DNA from: Ricordea florida
Lineage: Eukaryota > Cnidaria > Anthozoa > Corallimorpharia > Ricordeidae
Length of the DNA stretch: 64,000 bases
Reading direction: 5' to 3'
Assembly: GCA_949710005.1 (NCBI GenBank)
Contig: OX453276.1
Span: 2,312,701-2,376,700, forward strand
Made by a program: the position numbers and the translations under genes. Shown one piece after another: positions 47,845 to 59,968 of the stretch (its first letter is position 1; every line of letters begins with the position of its first letter). The notes below the pieces were generated by a model. That model saw nothing but the letters and a program-made list of their open reading frames with translations, had not been told where the DNA came from and did not search any database.

Positions 47845-50700
47845 TTCAAACTTGAGACGAATTCGTTTGCAGCCTACAAACTACACAGTACCATTCCGTA
47901 AATGAGGGAAAGTCGATGAAGTTGCATCTGTTTTATTGAGTTGAAGAATGACGGTTTTGTGTTTGTTCTTAGCCCCAAAAAGTGACAGGAATAATAAGTT
48001 TCTTTTGTCTAAATATGCAGCTTCCTTTCTGGCATGTGACTAATTCATGGTAATACTGATATCACTTTTAATACTCTTGCCAACTTATGACACTCAGTGA
48101 TGAGGATTACTGCCCGGATCTCAAGAATATAAGGGCTATTGATCTCGTCAACTTATAATGCAGAATGCAGCTTTTCGGATAATTTGTTTCAACACACGCT
48201 CGGACAGCATTTGAAAATCAGTAAAAAGAAGATCAAGCCGACAAGGAAAGTTCAGGGTGAATGTAGGACCCAACGAGTGGCTTATTGGAGTTTCTTTTTT
48301 TTTCTGCGCCATACTTTCTGTCGCATTGTGAATATGTCGCATTACTAAATATCCATATTCTCCTATTAAAACAACGAGTAACGTTTTTGACTAACTTTTT
48401 TTTCTATCTTGTGGAAAACGCTACATTTTAGAAATGAAAACAAAATGGTTACCTAATTGTCTTGTGGATTGCGAAGTTTTTCGTAGGTTTCGCCCTGGGA
48501 TGTGTTTCCTATTAGTCAGCGGACAAAGCTTAAAGGACTCTTTTCTTAATTAGTATTAAGTATTTTTAATTAGTATTTTTCACATCCTTATTTTGGCCTT
48601 GGATGAGAAAAAATAGACTGATACCCCAGATAGGTCGAACATGAAACAATCACATTAACGAGATCGATTAAAAGTTCAGTCGCGGTCGTCAAACTTGGCT
48701 ACAGTATAGCCGCCTAAAGTGTATTTGCTGCGATCTCTTTCTACATGGAATTCAGTCTTAATTATTATGCAGGTAGATATATCTTTGACTTGTTAAAGAT
48801 TCTGCCATGATTTCATGCTAATATTCCCAGATTAAGACCTAGATAGAAGACCTTAATCGCCGAAAAAATGAAAAATAAAGCAAGGCTGGAGTATGATAAA
48901 ATCCCCTTCATCAGGCTGTGTCAGTCAGATTACACACAAGAAAATAATGTTCCATCAACGTGTTAAAATGAATTTGTTGCGTTTCAATACATTCGCATTG
49001 CAGCTACAAGGGCCTTCTGGTTACAGCGACATTTCTTCACCTGTAAATGGACTATTTTCGTTGTTATTAATTTGGCGCTCTTAGCAGGAGTAGAATAAAC
49101 ATTGAAGGGTACTTAACGGCTAGAAGACCTTACTGACGTACGAGGCGATGGCAGCAGCGAGTCAAATACAAACAAAGTGTTTATCTTGGAAGGCTTTCAT
49201 AAAACTTATTGTTTTATTAAACACAAAAGGCTTAAAAGCATGAATGCCACTTATTGGTAAATTCGCTTCTAGAACTATACTGCGCGGTCAAACGTTTCTG
49301 GCTTTTAATTTCAGTATGTGGAAGCTGATTTTCGGGATCGTTACGTAAAACAGACTGGATTAACAATTTAGCCCCTACGTTGTCAGAGTTGTAGGCTCTA
49401 AATGTAAATCGTCCATTGGGCAAGCTGTAAGGGGCCTTATGGTTTGCAAGATGTTTCAATGAAAGTGGTTTTAAGTCATTTTTTGTGTAAGAATGTCGAA
49501 GTCGCAATTTAAACTCTGTTTATCATTTCTTTTCCTTCTCATAAGTTTATTTTTACATGATGTCGATATCAGAATATTGTCCGCAATTTATTATCATCTT
49601 CGCCACATTTTGAGTAACTCAATGTGGCTAAAATTAATTTCAAAATGAATTTGCGCACGAACTCATAAACTGCTGAAAAATAATTCTTTGTGCTAGTTGC
49701 TAAATGTGTAACACTATGTGGTCCTGGACATAATATAACACATCCACAAAAAGACGTTTTCTTAAAATTGTAATACCATGACAGTTTAGAAGACCAACTA
49801 GCAGCTCATCTCTAATTAATTCTACAAGGAACCCATTTCTGTTTAACCTGCAAACAGCAGACGTTTTTCCGGTTGTCGCTTCTTTTCCTCCGACTTTCTC
49901 GGTGGGTGAAACAAGAGTCGAAAGATGCGTCTGCTCCCCGTAGGCTAATTTCTGTTCTATACATAAGAAATGTTACCAAAATTTTCACCAACAACAAAAA
50001 ATGAAAAATAAAAAAAAAATCGACAATATTACTTATTAAGCGAAAAGGTTTTCTTAGCCATTGTAGTAATTGTGAAAACGCAGTAAAACATCGCTCTCTT
50101 AATTTTCTACTTTAATTCAGTACACGAAAATGTGTAAAGTTAGCATTCCGTTTGTGCTTCAGAGAGGACAAGCTGCACCAAGCTAGTCCATCTGCTAGGA
50201 AGGTTGTATCGCTCGCTTAAGGGGGACAAACGAAACTTATATAATCTTAATCTTTGATTAATGAACAACATAAAAAATATGATAGCAAGGTTAGAACGGT
50301 AGCTTTCACTTTCTAAATCGAATATTAAATTTCCCCTCTATACCCTCCTTTTGTTCACCATCTTGGATTTCTAAAGCACATCTAACAAATTTATTCTATT
50401 TCAAATGCACAAGGTGTTTTGCATAGACGTATACTTGGAATTATAAATACGCTTCTGAGATATTATTTCAGTCTGCATTGTTTAGGAATACGGTTATTTG
50501 AGGCACGACTGAACGTCATAAATGACGTCTCAGTGGCCGCCATTTTGTTTTCTAGCTTGATTTCCAGCTAGGGTGCTCTACTTCGCGGTGCTAGAAAAAC
50601 TTCATGTAAACCGATTGAAAACGTCTCTTCCTATGTTCGATTAAGCGCACTAGTAGCTCGGCCAGAAATCAGAGAGGATAAGTAGATCCACACTTCAGTG
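47845..50700. other. upstream of copy 1, no gene recognised
   Basis: Homology to the region upstream of copy 2 continues to about 48075. Beyond that are only short frames (for example 49232-49507 minus) with no domain or splice context. Confidence 0.5.
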
Positions 50701-50849
50701 CTGAGCTTGTTTCAGTGCCACGATGGTACAACGTCCTTCTTCGTCGTTATCACATGCAATTGGAACAACATGTCTTGCAATCCGAAAAAATGTAATTAAA
50801 GAACTTATCTTCAGAAGTAAAGCCAACAATTCTCAATATAATCCCGTAT

Positions 50850-51150
50850 CACACATTCTTCAATGTAGTACTCTTGTTCTACTGGGGGTAACGATTCAGA
50901 GTGATTACAAGTTTCGGGCATTTTATTAAAGGAAATGTATGTCATCATGTTCTAAGGATCCTTAGAAAAGAGCAATATTCACAAGTTGAAATCGATCGGT
51001 TGTTCACTTCCTTAGTTTTGCCTAATTTTATTTATGGACTACCCGTACACGGAGCGTCTGAGCCTGATCTTAATATTATACAGAATTTTCTAGGTAGATG
51101 CCATAAAAAAGGTCTTGTTATATCGAACCAAATGAAAGACCCAACAAAAG
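50850..51150 (+). pseudogene. non-LTR retrotransposon reverse-transcriptase fragment
   Basis: Two frames joined by a frameshift near 50915 together resemble the end of a LINE RT: LLGVTIQSDYKF in one, then HHVLRILRKEQYSQVEIDRL and PNFIYGLPVHGASEPDL in the next. The catalytic core is missing. It is a dead 5'-truncated copy, interrupted downstream by the 25-bp minisatellite. Confidence 0.75.
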
Positions 51151-51194
51151 GTAATAAGTATCTTTATAATCAAGTAACTCTCACCTGTGAACGT

Positions 51195-51930
51195 AGACCC
51201 TTCGCCATCAAGGGCCACGGGTCTCTTCGCCATCAAGGGCCACGGGTCCCTTCGCCATCAAGGGCCACGGGTCTCTTCGCCATGAAGGGCCACGGGTCCC
51301 TTCGCCATCAAGGGCCACGGGTCCCTTCACCCTCATGGGCCACGGGTCCCTTCGCCCTCATGGGCCACGGGTCCCTTCGCCATCAAGGGCCACGGGTCCC
51401 TTCGCCATCAAGGGCCACGGGTCCCTTCGCCATCAAGGGCCACGGGTCCCTTCGCCATCAAGGGCCACGGGTCCCTTCGCCATCAAGGGCCACGGGTCCC
51501 TTCACCCTCATGGGCCACGGGTCCCTTCGCCATCAAGGGCCACGGGTCCCTTCGCCATCAAGGGCCACGGGTCCCTTCGCCCTCATGGGCCACTGGTCCC
51601 ATCGCCATCAAGGGCCACGGGTCCCTTCGCCATGAAGGGCCACGGGTCTCTTCGCCATGAAGGGCCACGGGTCTCTTCGCCATCAAGGGCCACGGGTCCC
51701 TTCATCCTCATGGGCCACGGGTCCCTTCGCCCTCATGGGCCACGGGTCCCTTCGCCATCAAGGGCCACGGGTCCCTTCGCCATCAAGGGCCACGGGTCCC
51801 TTCGCCATCAAGGGCCACGGGTCCCTTCGCCATCAAGGGCCACGGGTCCCTTCGCCATCAAGGGCCACGGGTCCCTTCGCCCTCATGGGCCACGGGTCCC
51901 TTCGCCATCAAGGGCCACGGGTCTAATTGT
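51195..51930. repeat. 25-bp GC-rich minisatellite, about 29 units
   Basis: Unit CCTTCGCCATCAAGGGCCACGGGTC in 25-bp steps, with variants CCCTCATGGGCC and CCATGAAGGGCC. Because 25 is not a multiple of 3 and no stop occurs, frames stay open and cycle through three peptide phases. The right edge reads GGGTCTAATTGTT, the end of the MITE at 621-725, and the left edge starts GTAGACCC. The array thus seems to have grown from such a MITE inserted in the LINE fragment. Confidence 0.95.
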
Positions 51931-52822
51931 TAAATATCTTCAGCTTCACTATACATCCCCACTCTCCGGAACTCCACCATCAGTGCATTTCAGACCCGCC
52001 TGCAAGCAGCAGCAGTTGTCGACAGTGCATGTTCTCGTACCTAGATCCAAGGCACACAAATTCTACGAACTTAGATTGACTGTCTACTTACCAGCTGTAC
52101 CCATGAGGGGACACGGGCGTAGCCTTTTACACCAGGATATCACATCTAAACATTCATTTATTCACATCCCTAAGTCAGGTGATCATTCGAGTGGTGTCAT
52201 GACTACCAAAGTTACTCTCTTCCTTTTTGGAAGCTGTTTCAACCAAACACCTCAGCTCTGTCATACTCAAGGTCTACGGTTGACAAGACATGAGCACATT
52301 GAATTTTTTAAGACTTTCTTTTTCTACTTTTATTGAATCAATTTTATGATGTTTACAAAACAAGCAAGCAAAAAGCCCATTAACAACTTAATGGTATTTC
52401 TTACACTAGGTCCTAAATGAACTCAGATCATATTTCAACTGCAGATTTTGGTTAATTGAAGCCTAACCATTAGGCGTGCCAGGTCCAGCACCTCCCCACC
52501 CCTCCCCGCTCGAAGCGTCTTTTCCGCCCTTAAAAAAGAATACAAAAATTGGCTGCCTTATAAAAGACCTTTCGCTTAAACTTGGACTTTTGCAGACGTA
52601 TGTTTGGTCCAGTCGATATGAGTCTCAATTACTAGCCTAGTGTAATAGCTAGCATTTTAATCCAGGTGCATATCGACATGTCAATCACCGTGAGTCTATT
52701 TATAAAATTTCATGCTTTGAAAGAGCCGTTACACTTGCCCACTTCTTAGCATGCAGTGAGGGTGCTTTCTTTTGGTATGATCCGGATCTGGAGTAAAATG
52801 TGCTGTTTAATCACATTCTTAG
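51931..52822. other. no gene recognised
   Basis: May include a little more decayed LINE sequence next to the minisatellite. No recognisable domain or exon. Confidence 0.5.
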
Positions 52823-53034
52823 TCAGAGCCACAAAACACATAAAAAACAAAGCCCCCTAGGCAAATCAGATGTCAAGTTGTAAACCAAAAATGAAACACA
52901 TTGTCTGATTTGTAATTTTTTGCAGTGGTCTTGGCATGTGCCGTGATAAAGACAGATTTCTCGTTCAACCAAGCCCTCGCTGGCTTTGGGCTCTGCGTCA
53001 TGTAGGTAAACCGGGAAATCACCACCACACCTAT
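52823..53034 (-). CDS. copy 2 exon 4: half D8C domain
   Basis: 212 nt, phase 1 fitting the EGF exon. Encodes RCGGDFPVYLHDAEPKASEG, then EREICLYH and SFLVYNL. It aligns with the second half of copy 1 D8C at low identity. The acceptor (AAAAAACCAG) is poor. Confidence 0.55.
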
Positions 53035-56000
53035 CTGGTTTTTTCATCTTTTTTTTGGTAGCAACAGGGTTGTATTCCTTCTACTACTGTCACCTCAGTG
53101 CTTATATATGTGGCTTCAACTTACCCTTATTACATTTTGAAGTTGGCATTTCAAGCCACATCCCACAACCCTAACATTTTTCATCACCTTGAAATTCATA
53201 ATGTGGGAACCCAGAGCTCATCTGCTAGCTGTGCCATGCTGATGAGGCATAACAAGGCCGAAAAAGCTGTCCATGGCTGCTGGCTTTTGAGCTCAATTTT
53301 TTCATTTTTTGGTAGCAACAGGGGGGATGTTGAAGGGCGTAAGATTTCATATAATCCCCAACACATGAAACAAATCAAGTAATTCGGTCAATTGGTCCAA
53401 GGTATTTTGCCAAAGATTACAGATACAAAATAAATTTCAAGATGTGCATATTATTGTTTCTAACAACAATTATATATAGGTAAATGGGTTTATGCATCTG
53501 TATAGCCGAGTATAATCAGAACTTACCAATTTCACAATGACGTCCGGTATATCCCGGGGGGCACACACAGTGGTAATCATCCAGGTGGTACACTGGTTGA
53601 CACAAGGCTTTATTCTTACACGGGTTGAGCATACATTGCGTCTGTTTCAAATGAGAGTTATTTTTATCAGGGTGGTGTAAATTAAAGTCCATATATTAAG
53701 TTATACCGCCTTGACCTGATTCAAGTTAAATTGCTGGGTATGTTTCTATTTTAAACTCAGATCTGTATTTTAGAGTGGGATATCTTTTTCTTCGAAACTT
53801 AGCTCTCCGACTCCCTTTATTTAGTTCCCATTGTCAAATCTCAAAAAACTGAACAAGTGAAACTAAGGGGTGCAAAGAAAAAGGTAAAAACAAAATTCAT
53901 GCAGAAGAAAGGTCCAATTGTGACGTTTCCACACGTAGTAAAAAAAATTCGAGCAGAGGGGTTCACCTGAAAAATAAAATTCCTGCACAAGCAGTGAGCG
54001 AAAAAAAAATTCGTGCAAGCTGAAAATTGCCCCCCACTTCATCACTTTTCTAATGGTCCGTCCCTAAAAAATAAAAGTATATTTGAAGTTCTTGCTGCGA
54101 ATGTGATCATAAGGAGTTTCATCGTTCATTGCGGATGTGACAACCAACTTCCCCCATTCGTATCCGCCCATCCAGGGCCACTTCTCACAAAACAGTACTC
54201 ATGAAAAAGGTCATTGTATCCAGTTTCGCTGGGGAGCTTATGCCGTCCTTACTGTTTTTCAAGCATAACAGAAATCGGCTTTTTCTATATTTAGTAGACC
54301 GGCTAAAATCAGATTAAGCACGTATTTGTGAGACAAATTAAGTTCTGAGATAGCGGTTAAGGTCCTCAAATTTACTGCTGAAGAATAAAGGTAGAAATAT
54401 AGTTTTGTACTTATTCCGATACGTTATTGGGGTTTGTGTCTGTAGGGAAACTGTAGGTGTCCTTTGCTTACCGTAGGTCATTTCCCCTTTAAATCTATCA
54501 CTCTCAAGATCTCAGTAGCTAGTTTGATTTTCTTACTGAAGTGCCATCGCCTTCTTATCAGTTTCAAGATTTTTTTCAAACTTTGGAGAGTTTGATGCCA
54601 GGCTGATTGTTCATCTCCAGATGGATGTTTAAAATAACGGCCATTAGAAAAATACATGAAATTAATTTTAACAAACGTGAGAGTTTCAGATGAAAATTTG
54701 TCACAAAACTCTTAAGTGTCTATCTACATTACAAGGATAAATAACAGAACTGGTTCAAAACGACGCATTGAGAAATACTAGCCAAGAAAAATAGTTTTCA
54801 TATTTTCAAAAAATTACAAGAAATGATAAGCATTTTGCTTTCAAATATGCATGTAGCTTTAAAACAAGCAATCACCTGTTATGGTTTTCACTTACCGTGA
54901 CTCCTTTTCATTAGTACGGAGTTGAGAGGTTTTTTCTTCGGGTTGCTGCCTTCGTTATCTGTCGATCCTATTTTTCTAGCTAGTCCTAAAACTTACTTCC
55001 CATAATAAAGCAACATACTATTTGCGATTCGGCGGATTTCAAATTGCCTGCATATATTACTCTGAAATTACAGCAAAACCGTTTGTCAGAACTGTGTTAA
55101 CAGGAAATGGCTTCTTTTTCACGCGCACGTAGCGTTAACGTTGAATCGAAATGAAAGATTATGGCAATGTGGAAGAAAAGGTTTTGAAAATTGCCTCTTA
55201 ATGACACCAAATTCATCAAAACTTGTTTCTTTGACTGCAGCCGGATTTTGAGCATTTCTTTAAATACTTGTAACCTGTGACTGGGAAGGAAAGGGTCTGT
55301 AAAAACAAGATTATGCAACAATAACAATTCTTTACTCACCCATATATTGTAGTGATCAAAGTCTTTGTCGGCAACAAAGTTTCCTGGCTGATTAAACCTG
55401 TCTGTGTTTATCAACTCACAGAGATGAATTCCGTCATGTGATTTGCCAAAGTTCACAGAGAAGCAATCTTGATTGTTGATACAGTGAAAATTGCAGTCAA
55501 CGAATTTGGAGACTTTTACAGTATCAAGGATGGACGAGTTCAGCCTGGCGGAGGGATTCTTGACAAAGAGAGCGTAAATGACTCCTTGGTTGTCCCGTTT
55601 GTAGTTGTGAGCTGATACTTCGGGTTTGATATCAAGAATTGAAGTAAAAAGTTCAAAGCAAATAGTGGAAATAGAAGTCTTAATGTTTTTAACACCCAAA
55701 CCAAAAAACAATCTAAGATACAACCTCCACTTCCGTGAAACAACTTGTCACTGAATCTTAAAATGATACCCAGTTCTCCTTTTCCCTTTTGAGTAAGTAC
55801 TTTGGTCTTCCACACCCTTCCCCTAATTTTTAGTGGTAGAGAATTCTATTGGTTAACTGGTGTTGTTGCAGGTATATTATAAAGTAAATACACTTTCCTA
55901 AGAACAAATGAGATGAAGGCGTTTGGATGTATGATGACGAAATAAATTGAGCAACTAATGTATTAAAGAAACCTGAGCCATTTATTATTTAAGGCTGGAA

Positions 56001-57692
56001 ACAGATATGAGAGCAAAAAAGCCAATACTGACACAAGGAATGACTGCAGAATGGACAAGGAAATAAGTTGAAACACGAAACTGGGCAGAGATCTCATGTA
56101 TACACCCACCACGAGTCCCCTGTACGTAATTGAGTGGTACGTTGACGTAATTGAATGGTGCATTGAAAAATTAAACTTGTCTTACGTAGTTGGGGACTCG
56201 TGGTGGGTATATACACAACTAGATGACGAGGATCTTTCCCCGAAACTGTTTTCATGGGCTTGCGTTTTAGAATTCAAGTTAAGCTTCACATTTGAAAAGA
56301 ATTCTATCCTCTGGAAAAAATAAGAGTAAATGCAATGGTACGTAACTAGCACTAATCTATGTTTATTTCTAGTGCAAACGGATTAGAGGGTCATCGGTCC
56401 CGTTAGTGAAGAACGGATTGAAAGATCTTTCTCCCGTTAGTGAAAAAATTTAAATATGTGTGGAATATTAAATACGTCTCAAAACTGTAAATTCGCTGAG
56501 TTATTATTTTATTAATGCACAATTTACGATGATTCCTTGCAAATCTTATTTGTTTTTGTTTTGGATTAGAAAACAGATAAACGTGGCAAACTAGTTAACT
56601 TCAAATTCCACTTAGTACGTACTATCTTAGTCTGATCAGATTATTGGCGCTCACGAATTTCAAATTTATGTATTTTTGAAGACGCCTTTTATAATGTTGA
56701 TGAACTTTTTTCCTAACAGAAAGATAGCTTGAGACGGGGTCATCCAGTTGCATATCATTGCCCGCCTTGAGTAAAATGACAACTTGGCTCTCTGATGCGT
56801 TTGGGCCACCTTACCCGTTCCTATAGCAACAAGTCGGATAACTTCCCTTTTAACGAACCATTTTTATAGAATATAAAATGACGGGGAAACATTAAGGTAT
56901 TTGCGTAATGGAAAAACATTTTTCATGCCATCCTCAAATCCTTGGAAGTTATTTTATTTATCTTCATATTTTGATATTTGGCAATGTAATTTTTCAGCTC
57001 AAACTGGACGTAACTATGTAGATATATCAATTTTCGTGCCAATATAGTTTTCATAATTTTCTTTTTTTTTATTCATTCAGGTGCATGTATGGCAAAATGA
57101 CAAATATATATTTTAATCAAACAACTGAATTGCATTCATTTTTCCCGAGTAAAACACGATGACGACTTAAACAATTAGCTTTAGTAAGAATATGAATAAA
57201 CGTGGGTCTGTATAATGCTCAAAGTCCAAATATCATGCAAGGTAGGTCAGTAATTAAGATTAATATTATTTACTAACGTGATGATTTAGATAATATTGAA
57301 GCCTGGACTATCCTTGCAAAAACATAAACCCGCAGTCGTAATAACTTGCCCTTTCCATGAAACTAGAGACCAACAAATGCAGTGAACACAGTTTTCAAAA
57401 TCATTTTTCCCAGCTATTATGTTGATACTTGCCGGTTTAGTCATTAGATACAAATAGTTCAGAAGCGACATACAGGTTAGACATTTACCTGGTAAGCAAA
57501 CTAGTGCTACACACGTTTTAGCAAACTGTGAGCTATTCTGATACGTTCTGCCGTCCGAAAAAAAAGGGGATATAACAAGCTCCTTCCTCGGAAAGTGAAT
57601 ATTAGGAACATTAAAAGTCGCTAGTTCTCACCTTGGCTAATGCTCCCCTGTGCCTTCTGGTACAAAACGAGAATAAAAGTAAAAGGCAGCAT
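52823..57692 (-). CDS. secreted PAN/apple-EGF protein with half D8C, copy 2
   Basis: A tandem paralogue of the gene at 42.7-47.8 kb. Model: 57692-57632 (signal peptide MLPFTFILVLYQKAQGSISQ), 55611-55340 (PAN/apple-like), 53641-53527 (EGF) and 53034-52823 (D8C second half and stop); 660 nt, 219 residues. The first three exons are nearly identical to copy 1 and intact. The last exon keeps only the C-terminal half of D8C (SEGLVEREICLYHGT, then LQIRQCVSFLVYNL) and is strongly diverged. The first half, with the GWYRF part, is missing where a dispersed repeat (53047-53332) lies. The acceptor before 53034 is purine-rich and weak, so the 3' end may not be spliced as drawn; the locus may be a decaying gene. 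Confidence 0.65.
53047..53332. repeat. dispersed repeat next to truncated D8C exon
   Basis: Same family as 25205-25420 but with the modules in circularly permuted order: GGTAGCAACAGGG first, then CATAATGTGGGAACC to GAGCTCAATTTTTT, then GGTAGCAACAGGG again. This suggests the parent is tandemly arranged. It marks the left limit of the segmental duplication. Confidence 0.8.
53527..53641 (-). CDS. copy 2 exon 3: EGF-like domain
   Basis: 115 nt, phase 0 to 1, matching copy 1 with very few substitutions (one changes a Gln before the last Cys to His). All six cysteines are kept. Confidence 0.9.
53642..55339. other. intron 2 of copy 2
   Basis: Homologous to copy 1 but carries the truncated MITE at 53866-54067 and about 95 extra bp near 54675-54770. 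It lacks the 910-bp stretch found in copy 1. No exon is seen. Confidence 0.7.
53866..54067. mobile_element. 5'-truncated MITE (family of 13543-13762)
   Basis: Ends with ATCACTTTTCTAATGGTCCG and contains the AATTCATGCAGAAG and GTCCAATTGTGAC modules of the intact copy. The corresponding place in copy 1 (about 44277) has no insertion, so it came after the duplication or was lost from copy 1. Confidence 0.85.
55340..55611 (-). CDS. copy 2 exon 2: PAN/apple-like domain
   Basis: 272 nt, phase 1 to 0, intact. It differs from copy 1 at only a few codons (for example GVIY for EVSY and SHDGI for SSDRI). The donor is TGG/GTGAGT. Confidence 0.88.
55612..57631. other. intron 1 of copy 2
   Basis: Homologous to copy 1 intron 1 but with two stretches that copy 1 lacks (about 56230-56735 and 56945-57280). 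The part from about 56318 to 57360 recurs at 62843-63890. It includes the CACCACGAGTCCCC inverted repeat (56102-56212). Confidence 0.7.
57632..57692 (-). CDS. copy 2 exon 1: signal peptide
   Basis: The ATG at 57692 opens MLPFTFILVLYQKAQGSISQ, with donor CCAAG/GTGAGA in phase 1, matching copy 1 exon 1. Confidence 0.85.
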
Positions 57693-57935
57693 TTCAAACT
57701 TGAGACGAATTCGTTTGCAGCCTACCAACTACACAGTGCCATTCCGTAAATGAGGCAAAGTCGATGAAGTTGCATCTTTTTATTGAGTTTTTTTTGTTGA
57801 AGAATGACGGTTTTGTGTTTGTTTTTAGCCCCAAAAAGTGACAGGAATAATATAAGTTTATTTTGTCTAAATATGCAGCTTCCTGTCTGGCATGTGACTA
57901 ATACATGGAAATATTGATTTCACTTTCCTCTTGCA

Positions 57936-59880
57936 TAATTTATTCTTCACTTGAGTTTACCTGGCAAGGAGTTTTTAAAGTTACACAAAACTGTCTTGAA
58001 AATGAAATGTTCAAGTTGAGTGTAAGAATGCATACTTTATCAGAAAATCCGCCATTTATTGGTTATACTTTTATTTATCTTTGTACTTATCCTTAGTTTT
58101 ACCAGTAGAGAAAAACATTTAAATATTTAAACATCGGGGGCGTGGCTGTGTTCCTGAGGTGCCTGTGAGGCCCCATTGTGAGATAATTGTTTTGTCCCTA
58201 GAATTCAGGTGGAGAAAACACGCGAATCCCATGAAGAAATCATTTCCAGTGCTAGATTGTTACATTTAGTAAAACGCGGCGTGGATATCGACATGCCAAT
58301 CTGCTAAGTACCCTGGGTGTGACACAGTATGACCCCCTCCCACCCCCCCCCCCCCCCCCTTTGAAAAATCCTAGCTACGCCCCTGAACATTTAAGTGGTT
58401 ATAGAATTCTGACGGGAAGTCCAAGTCATTCAACTTCCTTTTACAGTAAGTTAATTAAAGTCAGGCTTGCCCATCGCGGCTTGTTACAGGTATCCCGAAG
58501 AGTTCAAACTTCCTGTTTTTGAGGAAAAAAGGGGGGATTTTAATTTTCTTTATTATGACAGCTATGAGATATATGTTTAGTATTTTTATGAAATTCATTT
58601 CCAGCTGACCTTTCCTTATTTTTCATACGCATTATGCGTCTCCAATTTTTTTGTTTGTTTGTTTTTAAACAAACTAATACATCCACGAGGGGGAATTTGG
58701 AGAGAATCCACCACGTTCATAAGTCCGTACAATATACGCCAGTGATTGTGTCAACTTAAGTAAAGACTGAGAGCAAGATCAAAACAGGGTATGACGTCAC
58801 ATAAAGCTACAATGTAACATTTATTGAGCCAAAAAGAGCGTAGCGCTTTATGATCACGCCGCCGCTACTTAACTTTTCACCTGTTTCATTGATTGAAATA
58901 ACCCTTACCTTTTAGACTGGTTTGAAGAGTGAATGGTGTGTTTCATACTAGTACATAAGATTAAGAAATAAAAAATAATATATCAAAATAATATATCAAA
59001 AAGCGCAGGTTCAAACTGTGACATCAATATGATGTAAGACAGGTCCCTAAATGTCAATCATACTTTAGAAAAACCACAAACCCGCTAAATGTCTTTTCAA
59101 ATTTGATATTTTTAATGATTTTATTGCTGAAGGGTGTAATACAACCCGAGCTAAAAACCATTCGCCAAGAGAAAATTATATCAACTTTAATTTATGAATA
59201 AGGCTGAGTACGAAGGGGTGAAGATTATTGAAGACCAGTGAAAAGATCTTGCCGCCCCATCAATTTTTTTCCAGCTATTACCAATACCCGCAAGATTAAT
59301 AATTTAAAATCTAATTAGCATCTAAATACGAACCACAATAATAATCATCACCGAAAATTTGTTTTGTCACAAACTCCTGTTACATAATAAAGTCCGTTTT
59401 AAGTTTCGTTCTAGTCTTCAGTTTCGGGGACAAATCCCGTTTTTTTTCTTTACTGCACCAAGTTTTCATGATATGTATCGAACCCAAACATCAATTTTTT
59501 CTTAACGTCACGAAGCCAACAACATCCCTGCGCCAGAAATGACCAGGTATCAACATGCGCCACAGCCATCCCACTGCAACGGATTTCGTGATCGTACATA
59601 ATCTAGGTGCTCAACGTATTATCCCTAGAAATTACCATTCAGCTATGCTTTACAGTATGATATCAGTCCATTGGAGTTCGTAAGAAAAAAAAAAAACAGA
59701 CAAAACAAGCAAAAGAAAGCATCTTTCATAAACGGCGTCACAGAGTTAAGGTGAACTTTAGGGGGTTGATGTCAATTGGGGCTTGCCCTGTTTCTTCCTC
59801 CTGTCATAGATGTAAATCGTTTGTTAAATATATCTAATTTTTGTGACGAAAAAATAATAAAAAAAAACTTATTGGGCTTG
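57936..59880. other. intergenic, no gene recognised
   Basis: Beyond the end of the duplicated block. Contains a C-run with a CCTAGCTACGCCCCTG MITE end (about 58335-58386). No exon is recognised. Confidence 0.5.
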
Positions 59881-59887
59881 CTCCTAC

Positions 59888-59968
59888 GAGTCTCCTGTAG
59901 CTCAGTGATAGAGCATCCGATTTAGTTGTCAAAAGTTCGACCTATGTTGGGAGAACTCGGATTCCTAT
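59888..59968 (+). repeat. tRNA-like SINE head or tRNA pseudogene
   Basis: Box A (TAGCTCAGTGATAGAGC) and box B (AGTTCGACC) have tRNA-like spacing, but the anticodon arm (CCGATTTAGTTGTCAAA) and acceptor stem do not pair properly. It is probably a SINE or decayed tRNA copy, not a functional tRNA. Confidence 0.6.

Noticed and set aside
51195-51930. CRISPR-like array
   Set aside because: Units are contiguous with no unique spacers and the genome is eukaryotic. It is a minisatellite.
51335-52336. 333-residue Pro/Ser/His-rich repetitive open frame
   Set aside because: It runs through the 25-bp minisatellite, which is open because the unit has no stop; the peptide repeats every 25 residues. No start, splice or domain evidence.
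59888-59968. Functional tRNA gene
   Set aside because: Box A and B look good but the anticodon and acceptor stems do not pair; SINE or pseudogene is more likely.
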